Shown one piece after another: positions 11,738-24,190 of a stretch of DNA of 64,000 nt. A program made the position numbers and the translations under genes. The stretch is from Chrysaora quinquecirrha. Its lineage: Eukaryota; Cnidaria; Scyphozoa; Semaeostomeae; Pelagiidae. Under the pieces are notes generated by a model, which saw nothing but the letters and a program-made list of their open reading frames with translations, was not told where the DNA came from and did not search any database. The stretch is from positions 1,311,250 through 1,375,249 of the forward strand of contig JACTAT010000014.1 in the NCBI GenBank assembly GCA_014526335.1, read 5' to 3'. How positions within the stretch are numbered: position 1 is the stretch's first letter; each line of letters begins with the position of its first letter.

Positions 11738-12700
11738 TTGACCAAATATCTCCAACAGAAGAAGTCAGGTTGTTGTGGTTTTTTTATTCGAGTAGGCTGT
11801 TATTTCTAGCTTTACCAGCTAAAAATGGCCTAGTATGCAGGCTTCATCCAGGCATGGGACCCCTAGTTGAACATCCCTTCCGAAGGACGGTGGAGTGATT
11901 CGCCTAATCATCCATACACATATTGACCTCAGGCGAGTTTAGCTTTAGTTTCCGTTTGACAACTAAAGTCTTGACCAGTCTTGACCAAATATCTCCAACA
12001 GAAGAAGTCAGGTTGTTGTGGTTTTTTTATTCGAGTAGGCTGTTATTTCTAGCTTTACCAGCTAAAAATGACCTAGTATGCAGGCTTCATCCAGGCATGG
12101 GACCCCTAGTTGAACATCCCTTCCGAAGGACGGTGGAGTGAGTCGTCTAATCATCCATACACATATTGACCTCAGGCGAGTTTAGCTTTAGTTTCCGTTT
12201 GACAACTAAAGTCTTGACCAGTCTTGACCAAAAATCTCCAACAGAAGAAGTCAGGTTGTTGTGGTTTTTTTATTCGAGTAGGCTGTTATTTCTAGCTTTA
12301 CCAGCTAAAAATGGCCTATTATGCAGGCTTCATCCAGGCATGGGACCCCTAGTTGAACGTCCCTTCCGAAGGATTGTGGAGTGAGTCGTCTAATCATCAA
12401 TACACATATTGACCTCAGGCAAGTTTAGCTTTAGTTTCCGTTTGACAACTAAAGTCTTGACCAGTCTTGACCAAATATCTCCAACAGAAGAAGTCAGGTT
12501 GTTGTGGTTATTTTATTTCGAGTAGGCTGTTATTTCTAGCTTTACCAGTTAAAAAAGGCCTAGTATGAAGGCTTCATCCAGGCATGGGACCCCTAGTTGA
12601 ACGTCCCTTCCGAAGGACGGTGGAGTGAGTCGTCTAATCATCCATACACATAATGACCTCAGGCAAGTTTAGCTTCAGTTTCCGTTAGACAACTAAAGCT
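11738..12700 (+). repeat. Four tandem copies of a 243-bp unit
   Basis: Units begin TTGACCAAATATCTCC at 11738, 11981, about 12224 and about 12467. They share GAGTAGGCTGTTATTTC and CATGGGACCCCTAGTTGAAC with few differences. The copies are close to each other, so the expansion is recent compared with the decayed transposase around it. The 72-codon frames within units look incidental. Confidence 0.9.
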
Positions 12701-13149
12701 AGTCTCCTGTTTCCTAATGGCTCAAACGGAATTTGACTAAGCTGCTTGAGCACTCAACGTCGTAAAGATCCAGAGTTGGAACCAACTTGGCATTTGTAAC
12801 CATTTTGAAACTATCAGCTTTCTGGTAGCGATTTTCTGGAACAATAAGACTCAGAAAACGTGAGAGTGAGACAGGCACTCATCACGCAAATTTTCTGCAA
12901 AATTTCCTTACAAGTTTCCCGTGCGCAGTTCTGACCCAATTGCTGTAATGAGCTTAGAATGTTGCCAATAACATCAACGGAAGAAGCAATGACAAAGTGA
13001 GAGGTGACAGGTATGCTTGTTTGTCTAAACTGCCGGGAATTTGGTTCGAAAAGCATCGGTTAACGGTTTTGCAGTCCACTGGTAGTATGCAGTAAATGTC
13101 ATCTGATAGCAACCACAGCATTCTATCGCCGTATACTCATCAGTACAGG

Positions 13150-13275
13150 ATATCATCAGAACGGCGGAGGGATACCATGAGTACAGCGGTGGATGTTCAG
13201 TACAGCAGTGGGATGATATTCCTCCGCTGTACTGCACAACCACCGCTGTACTGCACAACCACCGCTGTACTGCGC
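13150..13275. repeat. GTACAGCGG word block, partly inverted
   Basis: GTACAGCGGTGGATG and ACGGCGGAGGGATACCATG are followed by three inverted copies of CCACCGCTGTACTGC. The same vocabulary fills 6545-7325 and recurs at 13915-14012. Confidence 0.8.
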
Positions 13276-13914
13276 ATACGTTCTCTCCGGCGTCCAAATC
13301 ACCTGGGCCATCCCATTCATCTCAGACTGAAGTATGTTTTCATAACGAGACTATTCCTTTCCGCTTTCCTTCTTCCCTGAAGTCATTTGACTACTGTTTG
13401 GGCGATGCATTCAATATACACCAGTCGAAGACAAAGAGCACAAGATTGTACAGGTTTTTGGATCGTGACCTTCTGATGCATCCTTCAAATTTGAAGTCAT
13501 TTTTGTGTAAGAACACATTATTTTAAGAAAACTTTTGCCGGCACTTCGAGTTGTCGCTTTTCCAGAGAGAGGTAAGACCATTTTCTGCAAGGATTAGCTT
13601 GGTTGCCTTTACTTCCGACTCGTATCGGTTTACCCTTGACCCACAGCAGTAAATTGTTCATCCAGCTCTTCGAGAGGCTATCGGAATAGCAATTTGTCCC
13701 CTGGGCCCTGGGTAGTGTTGCTGAGGCAGTTGCGGTTAGATAGCAAAAAATACAGTAATCTTGCAGTGGACCACTCCAAGGTATGCCACTGTTGGTATCG
13801 TCTCCCTCGTCTCAGCATGACAAATGTTGCGAAGTGAATTCACTCCATTTTCTTTATTTGATCAAATTTTCTGAAATAGACAATCCTTGTCATGCTGTAG
13901 GTGCATGGTGTAGC

Positions 13915-14012
13915 TGGCACAGAGGGATACCAGCTGTACAGCGGTGGATGCTCAGTACAACAGACAGATAACTCGTGTACAATGGAGGATATCATGCGTA
14001 CAGCGGTGGATG
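13915..14012 (+). repeat. Small GTACAGCGG word block
   Basis: It contains AGAGGGATACCAGC, GTACAGCGGTGGATGCTC twice and GGAGGATATCATGCGTACAG. It is the third site in the window with this vocabulary. Confidence 0.75.
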
Positions 14013-14392
14013 CTCGTCCCAGGTATCCCGTCAGTATGCCTGCACAATCATATATTTCATGTTGATGGCTTGATTTGAGGGTATCGTCGCAGAGTTCATT
14101 TATCCTGCAGCTGGACAGCTACTGGTAACTAGCCAATTGAAGTGATTATACAAAAGCATTGGTCTTCATTTGCACAAAACTCGTTTTCCTGGATCGTTTT
14201 CTTCGTTTTTATTGGCCCCTTGATTTCCAGATGCCTCTGGTCATTAACTCACTGGCTCAAGAACCGTATCGGTCTCACTTTTATTCTAGTGTTTATCATT
14301 TTCTACCGGAAACTGCACGCCGATTTTGCGTATTTTCACTTTTGGTCTTCATTATTTACTTGTACACAAAAAACGTTTTGTCAAACCAAAGA

Positions 14393-14720
14393 AGCTCTTT
14401 TACTGGCTGCTTCCTCTTTACCGAATCAACAGCCAGTAAGTTTCATTCTTTGTTGGCGAGCGGCAGTGGCAGCCGGCGGAAGGCTTTCGATAAAAGCTTC
14501 ATTGGTTTCGTGTTCCTTGACAACAAGTTTCTTTACTGGCCGCTTCCTCTTTACCGCATCAACAGCCAGTTAGTTTCATTCTTGTTGGCGAGCGGCAGTG
14601 GCAGCCGGCAGAAGGTATTCGATAAAAAGCTTCATTGGTTTCGTGTTCCTTGACAACAAGTTTTTTACTGGCCGCTTCCTCTTTACCGCATCAACAGGCA
14701 GTGAATTTTTATTCTTAGCT
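14393..14720 (+). repeat. About 2.5 tandem copies of a 132-bp unit
   Basis: TACTGGC(T/C)GCTTCCTCTTTACC recurs at 14401, 14534 and 14666, and GGCGAGCGGCAGTGGCAGCC occurs twice. Open frames across it (143 and 164 codons) have no recognisable domain and follow the repeat. The rest of 13511-15556 shows nothing I can name. Confidence 0.8.
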
Positions 14721-15556
14721 GACAAAGTGACAGTACTGACCGAAGAAAGTTTTCCGTGCAAAGTTGCATTGGTTGGGTATTCCTCCCGTGATTTATTGAC
14801 GGCCGGTTGCAGCATACCTTTGTAACTTTGGTTCCTTGACAAGACTGATGTTAGCGTTTCGGTACATTGCATACACAAGTGAAGAATTTCAAGTGACTCA
14901 AATTTTGCTCTAAAAAAACCGCTCTTGAGGTTCAATATTGGTTGACTGGAGGGTGACACGGCGCAAAATCAATCAATATTACTTTTCCAAGATGTTCAGG
15001 GTTCATTTGCAGAGCAATACAGTCGTAAAATTACTTGTACTAAAATTTAAGACAGACAAAAAAATTTTCTGAATGAACAAACAGGCCGAACGAACAGCCG
15101 TTCGGTTTTCCACCATTTTCCAGATTTTTCTGTTTTTTTTTGTAAGCTCCTCTAAACCTTCTCTGTTTTCTGCAAAGATTGTCTCAATGTCTAATTTGAT
15201 GTTTATTGTCGATAAGTCTTTGCTATTAATTTTATCCATGTGGCGGGTGGTATTCAAAGCTCTGTTTGTTGGAGTATCAGCCACTCTGTCTTAAGTTTAT
15301 TCACAGGTCGAAACGCAGCAAGACCCAAAACATTGAATTCGCATTCATTTCCGTTGGCAGAAGAACTGATCAATTGATTTCCGACGAGACTCGCACTATT
15401 TCCATTCTATCTAGGCCAAAACCCAACATGGCGGATTCATGAAAATCATAAAAGATCTGTTTTCTTGCCTTCAAAATGAATTTTAAAGGTCCCAGACAGT
15501 AGCTGACAAATTGCTGTGTGAAACCTGCCAGATGACTGAGTATACATCACGATAAT

Positions 15557-15572
15557 GTGCGTGCTTCGGCAC

Positions 15573-15613
<41 letters not shown>

Positions 15614-15626
15614 GGCCCCTGCGCAA
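15557..15626 (+). pseudogene. U6 snRNA 5' portion (truncated)
   Basis: The sequence follows animal U6 from a near-match of the 5' stem-loop (GTGCGTGCTTCGGC) through ACATATACTAAAATTGG, the ACAGAGA box and AGATTAGCATGGCCCC to GCGCAA. It then diverges into GGGGCAAAAA-type repeats. The internal stem-loop and the 3' T-run are missing, so it is unlikely to make functional U6. Confidence 0.85.
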
Positions 15627-15764
15627 AAGCTGGGGCAAAATCTTCGCCATAAGGGGGCAAAAAAGGGGCAAAAAAGGGGGCAAAAAAAGGGGAAAAGGAA
15701 CGTGGAATGTGGACGCTAAACCCGGGATTGTAACGAATAAGGGTTAGTTATGCCCCCTCTGCTG

Positions 15765-16110
15765 CTAATAGCATTAAATGCGTCATATAATGATTAATTG
15801 CGCCATATAATGACGTGCATTCCCCCAATGACAAGGCAATGACATCAGCTGAACGTCATAATACTGAAAATGACGTACGTTGTACGCAATAAGCAATGAA
15901 ATGACGTTGGGGAAGCCTCATAATACAGAGAGCAAACTTCACGAAAATGTCATGCATGAGACAGTGATGTAATGTTGATGTCATTTTCAAGGAAGCTGCC
16001 CTATGCAAACGCAAATGACGTTGATGCATACGTCAGCTCTACGTCATAGATCAGTTAGACGTAACATAACATAAACGTCACTTCTATTAAATTGTCATAT
16101 AAAGCTTTGC
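15765..16110. repeat. TGACGT/ACGTCA word cluster
   Basis: At least eight TGACGT hexamers or complements occur in about 340 bp (AATGACGTGC, GAACGTCATAA, AATGACGTTGG, TACGTCAGC, TACGTCATAG and others), plus relatives such as GCGTCATATAATG. It could be a subterminal binding array of a large transposon or a CRE-like cluster. No gene is seen in it. Confidence 0.6.
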
Positions 16111-17810
16111 GTCTACTATTTACTAATTTACTCTTATGTTTTGCAGGTTAGACTGCCAAATTATAAAGGTAAAGCAAACTTCCATTGGAGGAGGATATTC
16201 ACAAATACTTATATTAAAGGAAACATGGTAAGATCTTTTTTGACGGCTATCGCGCTAGCATTATTGAGAATCATTATTAACCAATAGCTTAATTTTAGAA
16301 AATGATCCGAAGACGATGCAAACATAAAAACCATTTGTTACATTTTCAACATATCTTTCAACAAAACAAAATACAATTTAATGCAATTAGAATTAGCAAC
16401 AAGCTTCAAGTATCAATTCTTTGAAATTCTTTAAATAACGTACAAAAATGGGCTACGTTATAATATTGCAAATAAAATTTCAAGAGTCTACTTTAAAAAT
16501 TGATAGCAGAATTTACTAATTAGCAGACTACTGTTAAAATATGATATGCAACCTTAAAATATTGCAAATGAAACATAATACGCAATCTACTTCTTTAAGA
16601 AATTTCTGTTTAAATTTCTGTAAGACAACAATGCTAAGTTACGAATTTGTTACAAATTACGTCTTCTAAGTGTTCATCTTCAATCATTTTATCAAGATAA
16701 AGCGTTAGTATATTTCTTTGCACACAAAGTATTTATCTAATAAGCTTGTAACATTATTCTGAAGTTGAATTACTGCATTATTGAATCAACCACTAGCAAA
16801 ACTTGCTTAAGGAAAATTTCTAATCACAAGCAACAAGGTTTTAGCCAACTCAAAAGCACCTTCAGCAACAGGTTAAGACGTGTTGCCTTTATTAAAAAAA
16901 CCCATTAATTAATAGTGTTGCAACAGAGGGTTGCAAAATGGAAAATTTCCCCTTTTCTTGAGTCACAGGTGCTTAAAACCATATTGCTTCTCCAAAAGAA
17001 TACAAATATTAAGTACTTCTATACAAATGCAATCAGAAGAATTCCGCAGAGGCATTGTTAGAAAACGGTTAAAAAATGTTAATGAAGCTGTAAGTGAAAT
17101 GGCGTGATAAAGGCAGCAAGCTCCACATGCGTTGGTAGACTGACAGCCCCGCAAAAGGACAGCATCGTAGACTGAAAGAAATGGGCCTCAAGAAAGATGC
17201 CTTTTTTGACATCAAAGACCCGGCATGGAGGTGAAGGTACACTGTATTTATTACACCTCATCACAATTCAGCTATGTGTAAGACTATGTAATAAATAACT
17301 AAAAAACTTGAAAGTGAATAAATTGTTACAGCTGGAAGCACAATTATAGGAAAACGGCTTCATTACAAACTGCTGTGGTTGAAAAATCATGCACTGTTTA
17401 AAACGGTATATAGCATTTTTTAATACACGTCTATAACCGTTTGGCCAATCTATTCACTTTCTGACTTGCGATGCAGCACAAGAAACAGTACAGAATTAGC
17501 CAAATACACACGGTTGAAAAGAGTCATATTTTGAAACATGTTACAAACTGTGAACTATCTTTGTATTCACAGGACAATAGACGGTCAAATTTATTGAACG
17601 AGTATGTCATGCATCGCACGTGGCAATTGGTTAATACTGTACTGAACAAATGCAATGCAAGAACATTATATTACAATTGCAATATAACGGTAAGAATTGT
17701 ACCTAGTAAAATATCAATTAAAATACATAGCGTAAGTGACGAACAACACACACAGAAAACGAAGTTTAAATAACTGACTTTTACGAAATAAACTGACATT
17801 TACATGAGGG
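16111..17810. other. AT-rich sequence without a recognised gene
   Basis: No protein or RNA family is recognised. A 100-codon + strand frame at 17471-17773 has no known motif or splice context and may be chance. The stretch may belong to the same large transposon as the - strand transposase-like gene next to it. Confidence 0.4.
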
Positions 17811-17811
17811 A

Positions 17812-18084
17812 TCGTCTCCAATTATCACAAAGTCTTTATACCAATGAAAATTACTGCCATTCAGAGAAATTCTGGGCTAAATTGGTTAATATAAATTGTA
17901 TAGAAATTTTTTTGGGCCTTTCTGCAAATCAGTTAGAAATTAGATGGGAATTGCAGAGAGAAATTTTGTACCAATATCATGCAATCGAAAAGGACAGCAT
18001 ACATTTTCATTGCAAGTATGCATTTCAATTCAATACAATTGAATATTTCAATTAATGTGGATGCAATTCTTGGAGACGATCCCA
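17812..18084. mobile_element. Inverted-repeat element with GGATCGTCTCCAA ends
   Basis: It begins GGATCGTCTCCAATTATC and ends TTCTTGGAGACGATCC. It stops about 20 bp beyond the stop codon of the transposase-like gene. The same end, GGGATCGTCTCCAATTATTC, appears at 34516. Confidence 0.6.
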
Positions 18085-18104
18085 CGCAAAAAAAAAAAAA
18101 CAAC

Positions 18105-21100
18105 TTAATTGTCACTTTTTTTATTAACACGCTCCTGCTTTTTTGCAGCAAGCCATTCCTCCAGAGGTGGTAAGTCCGGCCTATTTGGGCAATAGCGATT
18201 ACCGTAGTAATGCTTATGCCCAGCCGTGGTGAATGGCTGCTTGCAAAAGGTGCAGGAGTAAACCTTTCGCTCCTTCACCACCAGTCCCTTCTCTATTTTC
18301 TTCTGGTGTCTCCAGGCTGCAGTCCGGGACTGGGGCTCAGTTGAGGTCTGGGACTTGGGCAACTGCATCACTGTGTCAGAGCTGTGTGGGTCCAAGGTCG
18401 TAGAGGATGAACTTGCTACGGATGAACTGTCGACAACAGGCATGCCAGAACTGTTGATGCTGATGGGTTGATGTTGTGCTTCTGCTGCCTGCACTGACGA
18501 CGGAACTGGTTTTGTCCTTTTTTCATGCACGGTCCTCTTGCGCACACGGGCTTTACCTGTCTGGTCCTCAGGATCAGCAAATGCCAAAGGTTCAGCGGAA
18601 GTTACAAGGCGCTCAACAGGTCGTGGTGCAGGCAAAGGATCAGATGCAACCGATGTATTGCCAGGCAGAGCATGACCCTGAAGAAGAATGGTAATTTCTT
18701 CACGCCTTGTCTTCGCTTTGAACCAGCGACTAATCTGCGTCTCATTCAGACAGAACAGGGTCAGCCCAGTTGCAGTCTGCAAATTGCGACTATTCAAGAG
18801 GCGTGCACGGATCTTGTTGTAAGCCGACAAGATCAAACGCCACCTGTTCACAGTCAGCTTTCTCCCAGCCACAGTCTCCACCGTAGTTGAAGAGGGAAAT
18901 TTCTCCAACAAGTGGATGCAAATAGCCTCAACAATCCGGCTTCGACTTGGAGGAAGCGCAGGTGAGCCAGCAGTAATGAAGCATCTGAAAAGATATGAAA
19001 AGAATACACATTAAGTATGACAGTTCACTAGTGGAACAGTAGATAAGAGTGACGAAATAACACTAATTGTCTTAAAGTAACAGCATGTAAATAAACAAAA
19101 GTGGCAAGGCTATTCAAGGTTCAAAAGCAGTATAATCACAACAACAGATTGAAAATGGAGCCAAATTAGACTAGAAATATCACGTGAAAGGTGACAGAAA
19201 TATCAAAAGCATGCATGAAGGTCATATCTACCTTGCCATAGCATCAACGCCAACATGCCCACTCCGGTTCTTTGACCTTGCAAAGCGTCCAGTTGAAGGC
19301 CTGTGCACAACAGACTTGAAGGTCAAAGGCCGCTTGTCATATTCATCCAGTTCATCATACAACTTTTTGACCCTATCAGCTGCCGACTTTGTGACGCTTA
19401 TGCCACGTAATGACACCAACTCTGCTGCCAAACGATCCACTTTGTCCCAGCCTTGAATTCCACGCCAGTTGACAGACGTGTCATCCTCGGCAGAGGTCTC
19501 CTGAGAAACGAGAACCAACAATCAGCAACAAATTGAAATTTTGAAGAGCCACAAAAATCAAGAATGGGAAGTAGAAGATAGAAAATGTAAAAATAAACTT
19601 ACAGTGTCTGCGTCGACAGCAGGTGGATCATTGTCCAACTCGTCATCATCATCTGGCTTCTCCAAAGTCCCTTCCACACCGGGAAGCTCGTCCAGATCAA
19701 CCGCAATGCCAGAATCTATATCACTGTCATCCGGCACAAAAACCTCCTCCAATAGATGATCAATGTCTTCCGAGAGGAATGACATATCACACTGCTTATG
19801 CAGGAACTCCACTCCAAAATCCTCTCCGGTGTATTTACCCGGTGGTTCTTGGTCGACAAGAGGTGCCCCATGAACAGAGGCATGCAGATCATTAACTCGA
19901 GTAACCAGCTCAGAGTCAAAAGACCGAAACATGGTATCTCTGTTCTCAGCAGCCTCCTTACGAGCCTTGTTCCACCTGGTAACACCATCAATGAGGTAAG
20001 CCTGGAAGTTCACAGCATTTGCAGATGTTCCAGGGATGAAGTTCTTTATGTGCAAGTGGAAACATTCCAGTGATGTAGTTCCTCTGGCACAACGATAAAC
20101 CGGCAGCTGTTTTCCACCCTTCGTCACATGTCCGGTGACAGCGTAGAGAGGCACATCTGGTGGGTCTTGCAGACAGCGTACATGCTTCTTCTCCGTAGAC
20201 CAGATGTCATTGATCTCTTCCCTAAAAATAGGAACCCCAAGAGAATCTGTCATGTTAGTCATGCGCAGAATGAGGTCCTCTATTAGGGTTGAGATCTCCT
20301 CTGGACTACGGGTCCGTCGCCTGCAGTGTCTTTGCAATTCCCTAGATGTAATAGCATGGTTCACTGCATCCTCAGATGGAGACCTGACACCTGCAGCAAC
20401 CAGCTCGCCTTTCTTTGCTGTAGTGAGGTCTCTGACATCACCAGCATCCCACTCAAATATGCAACCGGACAACCTCGACATGAAAATGCCATAAAGAGGG
20501 TGTGACTCCGAGGTGCAACCAACTGCCAGGCGTCTCATAAAGTGCCAGATATCTAGCCGGACGACTAAGTCATGCCATTTATTAAACAGCAGATTCAACG
20601 TTGATGGCCCATTCTGCCTGCAGCAGTCCCGATCTGTGTACAACACAGACGGTGGTGCTACACCAGCCTTTGCATAGCGGTCCATCAAGCCATCCGCCAT
20701 TGGCTGCAGAGCTGAAGATGACTCAGAAGATGTAAGGACTGACTGAAGCACCTCTCCACGCTCATTGCCGACATTGACAGCAAAATTCGCTGAGAAAGCT
20801 TCATCACCTGCAAGTTTCTTGCACACCTTCTTAGTGGCATCAATTTTAATAATTGAGCCGAAGGTGCTGGTTATTGAAGCCTTGAGGGTGTTCAGCCGGG
20901 TCCAAACATCTCGCACATAACAAGCCAGAAACCATTTGGCCTTTGGGAGCTTCTTAAACTCATCAGCCTTCTGGTATGCAGTTTCTGGAACAGTGCCACT
21001 CAGAACACCGCTTGAGTGAGACTGACACTCGCGCAGATATTCAGCATGCTTCCGTAGCCAGGTATCCGTGTGCAGTTCCGACAGCATGCTATGCAGAGAG

Positions 21101-23161
21101 CTAGGACTATTCCCAAGCGTTCTGGAGCGAAGCATTGACACAATAGCCCGATCGCACGCATACTTGTACGTCAGAACTGCGGGAAATTTGGCACGAATAG
21201 CATAGGGCAACTGATCCATAATCCTGTTGTCATATGCAATTAGAGTCATCTGACAGCCACCACAAAGGTAATATTCTGCAGCCAGATAATAAAAGGACGA
21301 AGTGTCCAGGACTAGACGCACACGGTTGTACAGGCCTTTGGACTGAAGACTTCTGGTGCATCCAGGACACTTGAAGTCGTATTTGTAGGCCATCCTTGGA
21401 GCCCAGACAAACAATCTCCTCGTAAAGAACTCCCCAGGAACAGGCAGTTTTCCCCCACGACGCTCTGGAGGGTGGTGCCAATTCTTGAGGGGGTCCACAA
21501 GGGATCCCTTCTTGGCAAAAACTTGGCGACCGACCCACTCACGATCTTCTGGCCGCATTGCCTTTTCCCACCCCCTTGGCAGCCTGTGGGCATAGGAAGT
21601 AGCCTGCCTGGGAAGCAGAGGAGGATTCGTGCACTGTGGTGGCTCCTCTGGCACTACAGATACACCAGATGAATCAGCAGTGGACTCTGAAGCCTCTGTT
21701 GGTGCCACCCGTCCCAGACCAGCAGGTTCCAATGGTTCGTCCAGATGAATTTTCTAAAACAGAGAATATGTCACGTTATGGCTATTATTAAAGCTTGCAG
21801 TTCATAGCAGTGAACAACAAAGTTCTCAGCATATGTAAAAAGGAGGCAATGAATTGAGAGTTTTCCAACTTTCGTGGCAAGCAGCAGAGGGAGGGCAAGA
21901 AGTTCTCAACTTAGAAGCAATAAATATTTCTTCAGTCAAGAATCAATTGAAAATAATATTTATCCATAAGGAATCATGCATACCTTCGACATGATGATGA
22001 ATGCGTCTGCGCGACATTCATTTTCTTCGATTTTTCTTTTATTCTAAATAACAGAAGAACTAATAAATTCATGTTGTACTAACAAGCACATTTGCAAACA
22101 AAGTAGTTGCGGGTACGATAATACGATAGGGTTAAAATAGAGTGAAATACTTACGCTTTTGGCCACAAATCCAGGATATCTGGATGCTGCTTGTTGCTGA
22201 AACACAAAGTGAACACAATTACAAAAGATAACTAAAAATAGGCCTTCATTATATATCGTGAAAGTAACAAATTATGAGCAACCAATAACAACTTGTTGAC
22301 TTATAATATTTTATTGCTAGTAATGTTTCGAAGCAGCAAATGACTAGCAACATCTGATATCAGACAAACGCTTATTCCATTTGTTACTATTTGCAATAGG
22401 CTTCTGTAAAGCTCATTCTTCCTTAATTGAGCACCAAGCAAGCAAACTTTGAGTAACAGAATAGGGGTTTTCTATGTATAAATATTCATATCAGGTACAA
22501 ATTACTGGCTATGATAACAACTCACATCTTCTTTTGCAGTTGCTGACGAGCTACTGCCGAAAACTGGAGCAGGGTTAGCAGGCAATGGCACTGGATCCTT
22601 TGGCAGTCCAGCGGCTGGCTACAAGGTAAAAATATATACAACAATTGAGTAGTGCTAACAGTTAACGGGTTTATATTGAAATAATGATAACATAGAAATA
22701 AGAAATAAACCAGTAGTCGCACAGTAGGCGGCAGCCATGAGAAACACAACCAGAGGGGGCGCAAGCAGCTCGCTACATTTTCCAGGAAATGTGTGTCACG
22801 CATGGATGCAGTGATGTAACGTAGAGTTGTACATAGGCCACTATAGAAATTGGTATAATAGTTAAAAATAACAACGCAACATATAATACCAATAATCTGA
22901 ACTGTTATCAGTAGATCTAACTAAGGAAATAAGACATACCGTGTCTTTGTGATAGCCACAACGACATTCCACCTTCCTGCCAAAGATATCCTTGCTTCGC
23001 GAGCTGGTGGAATGGCGTGGACAGGAGTCGATTTTTATCAACTCCCTCCACCAGTGGTTCCCTTTGCTAGGCCACTGCCCACTCCCAAATTTGAAGCGCC
23101 CTGCTGCATAAGCAAGCAGGCGCTCCTTCCAAGCACGGTGGCTCAATCCAGTTTTCGGCAT
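18105..23161 (-). CDS. Seven-exon DDE/RNase H-like transposase-like protein, 1238 aa
   Basis: Exons in transcript order are 23161-22940, 22618-22526, 22196-22155, 22043-21984, 21753-19603, 19500-19232 and 18984-18105. All introns are GT-AG and phases fit, giving one open frame with no defect. Residues near 268-306 form a zinc ribbon (CPGC ... CGGC) in a block resembling what I recall as DUF6729. Candidate acidic catalytic residues follow in IDATKKV (near 444), YTDRDCC (near 513), LDIWHFMRR (near 540) and SLECFH (near 702). The C-terminal part has an acidic stretch, a homeodomain-like helix (ISRWFKAKTRREE) and a zinc-knuckle-like CTFCKQPF-H-C motif before the stop. The layout suggests a cut-and-paste transposase or a domesticated descendant. 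A decayed relative at 11020-13510 supports mobility. The family name is from memory and uncertain. Confidence 0.78.
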
Positions 23162-23460
23162 CTAAATAAGGAGTTACAAAGAAATGAGACCTAATTAAAT
23201 AAAGTAAGACTTTGAACAAGAATTTCCAACAAGCTATGTAAAGCAACAACATTGATTATCAACTCAACTAATTAAATCCAATATTTCTCATGGCAATTGT
23301 GCAAGGCCGGAATTCAGAGGAAATGTTAATAATCTCCAATTCTTTTCATTTATAAGATACTACCAATGCAAATTGCAAGAACCTGTTATAAAATGACAAA
23401 CACACTCACCGTGTTTAGAAAAGGAGAACTCGACAAGACAAAACTATATACAAGAAATAC

Positions 23461-24190
23461 GATGATTCTGAAAGGAAAAAAGGATTATATACAAACAATG
23501 TCATGTTTACAATTATAAACAACTGATACGCAGCAAACATTGCAATAAATATATAAAATATACTGCCGAAAGACACTCACCAACCACACGGACAACGGGA
23601 AAAGGCAACAAGACCACAACAACAGAACTATATACAAGAAATGCGATGAATCTGAAAGGAAAAAAGGATTATATACAAACAATGTCATGTTTACAATTAT
23701 AAACAACTGATACGCAGCAAACATTGCAATAAATATATAAAATATACTGCCGAAAGACACTCACCGACCACATGGACAACGGGAAAAGGCAACAAGACCA
23801 CAACAACAGAACTATGTACAAGAAATACGATGATTCTGAAAGGAAAACAGGATTATATACAAACAATGTCATGTTTACAATTATAAACAACTGATACGCA
23901 GCAAACATTGCAATAAATATATAAAATATACTGCCGAAAGACACTCACCAACCACACGGACAACGGGAAAAGGCAACAAGACCACAACAACAGAACTATA
24001 TACAAGAAATACGAGGATTCTGAAAGGAAAACAGGATTATATACAAACAATGTCATGTTTACAATTATAAACAACTGATATGCAGCAAACATTGCAATAA
24101 ATAGATAAAATATACTGCTGAAAGACACTCACCTAACACACGAACAAGGGGAAAAGGCACCAGACAACAAAACAAAGAATATATTTAAAT
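23461..24190 (-). repeat. About four tandem copies of a 184-bp unit upstream of the transposase-like gene
   Basis: Units repeat every 184 bp; GACACTCACC recurs near 23574, 23758, 23942 and 24125, and AACAATGTCATGTTTACAA recurs in each. On the - strand every unit carries a GTGAGTGTC donor-like site. The array lies just 5' of the first coding exon and could be untranslated leader or promoter DNA. The 91-codon - strand frames seen here are copies of the repeat. Confidence 0.85.

Larger units (their letters stand above)
11020..13510 (-). pseudogene. Decayed relative of the DDE transposase-like gene
   Basis: Several blocks match the intact gene at 18105-23161 in the same order. They include 11035-11095 (the DxWHF and TDRDCC region), 11480-11640 (the SSES and FSANFAVN region), 12815-12875, 13025-13115 (QMTxxAY and AKFPAVL region) and 13425-13500 (zinc-ribbon region). 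Frames are broken throughout, so it cannot encode a product. A 243-bp tandem array (11738-12700) and a GTACAGCGG block (13150-13275) interrupt it. Confidence 0.7.

Noticed and set aside
14142..14653. Overlapping + strand frames of 143 and 164 codons
   Set aside because: They follow the 132-bp tandem repeat in different frames and show no domain or splice support.
23485..24128. Three near-identical 91-codon hydrophobic - strand frames
   Set aside because: They repeat every 184 bp with the tandem array and overlap donor-like sites, so repeat-derived leader is more likely than membrane proteins.
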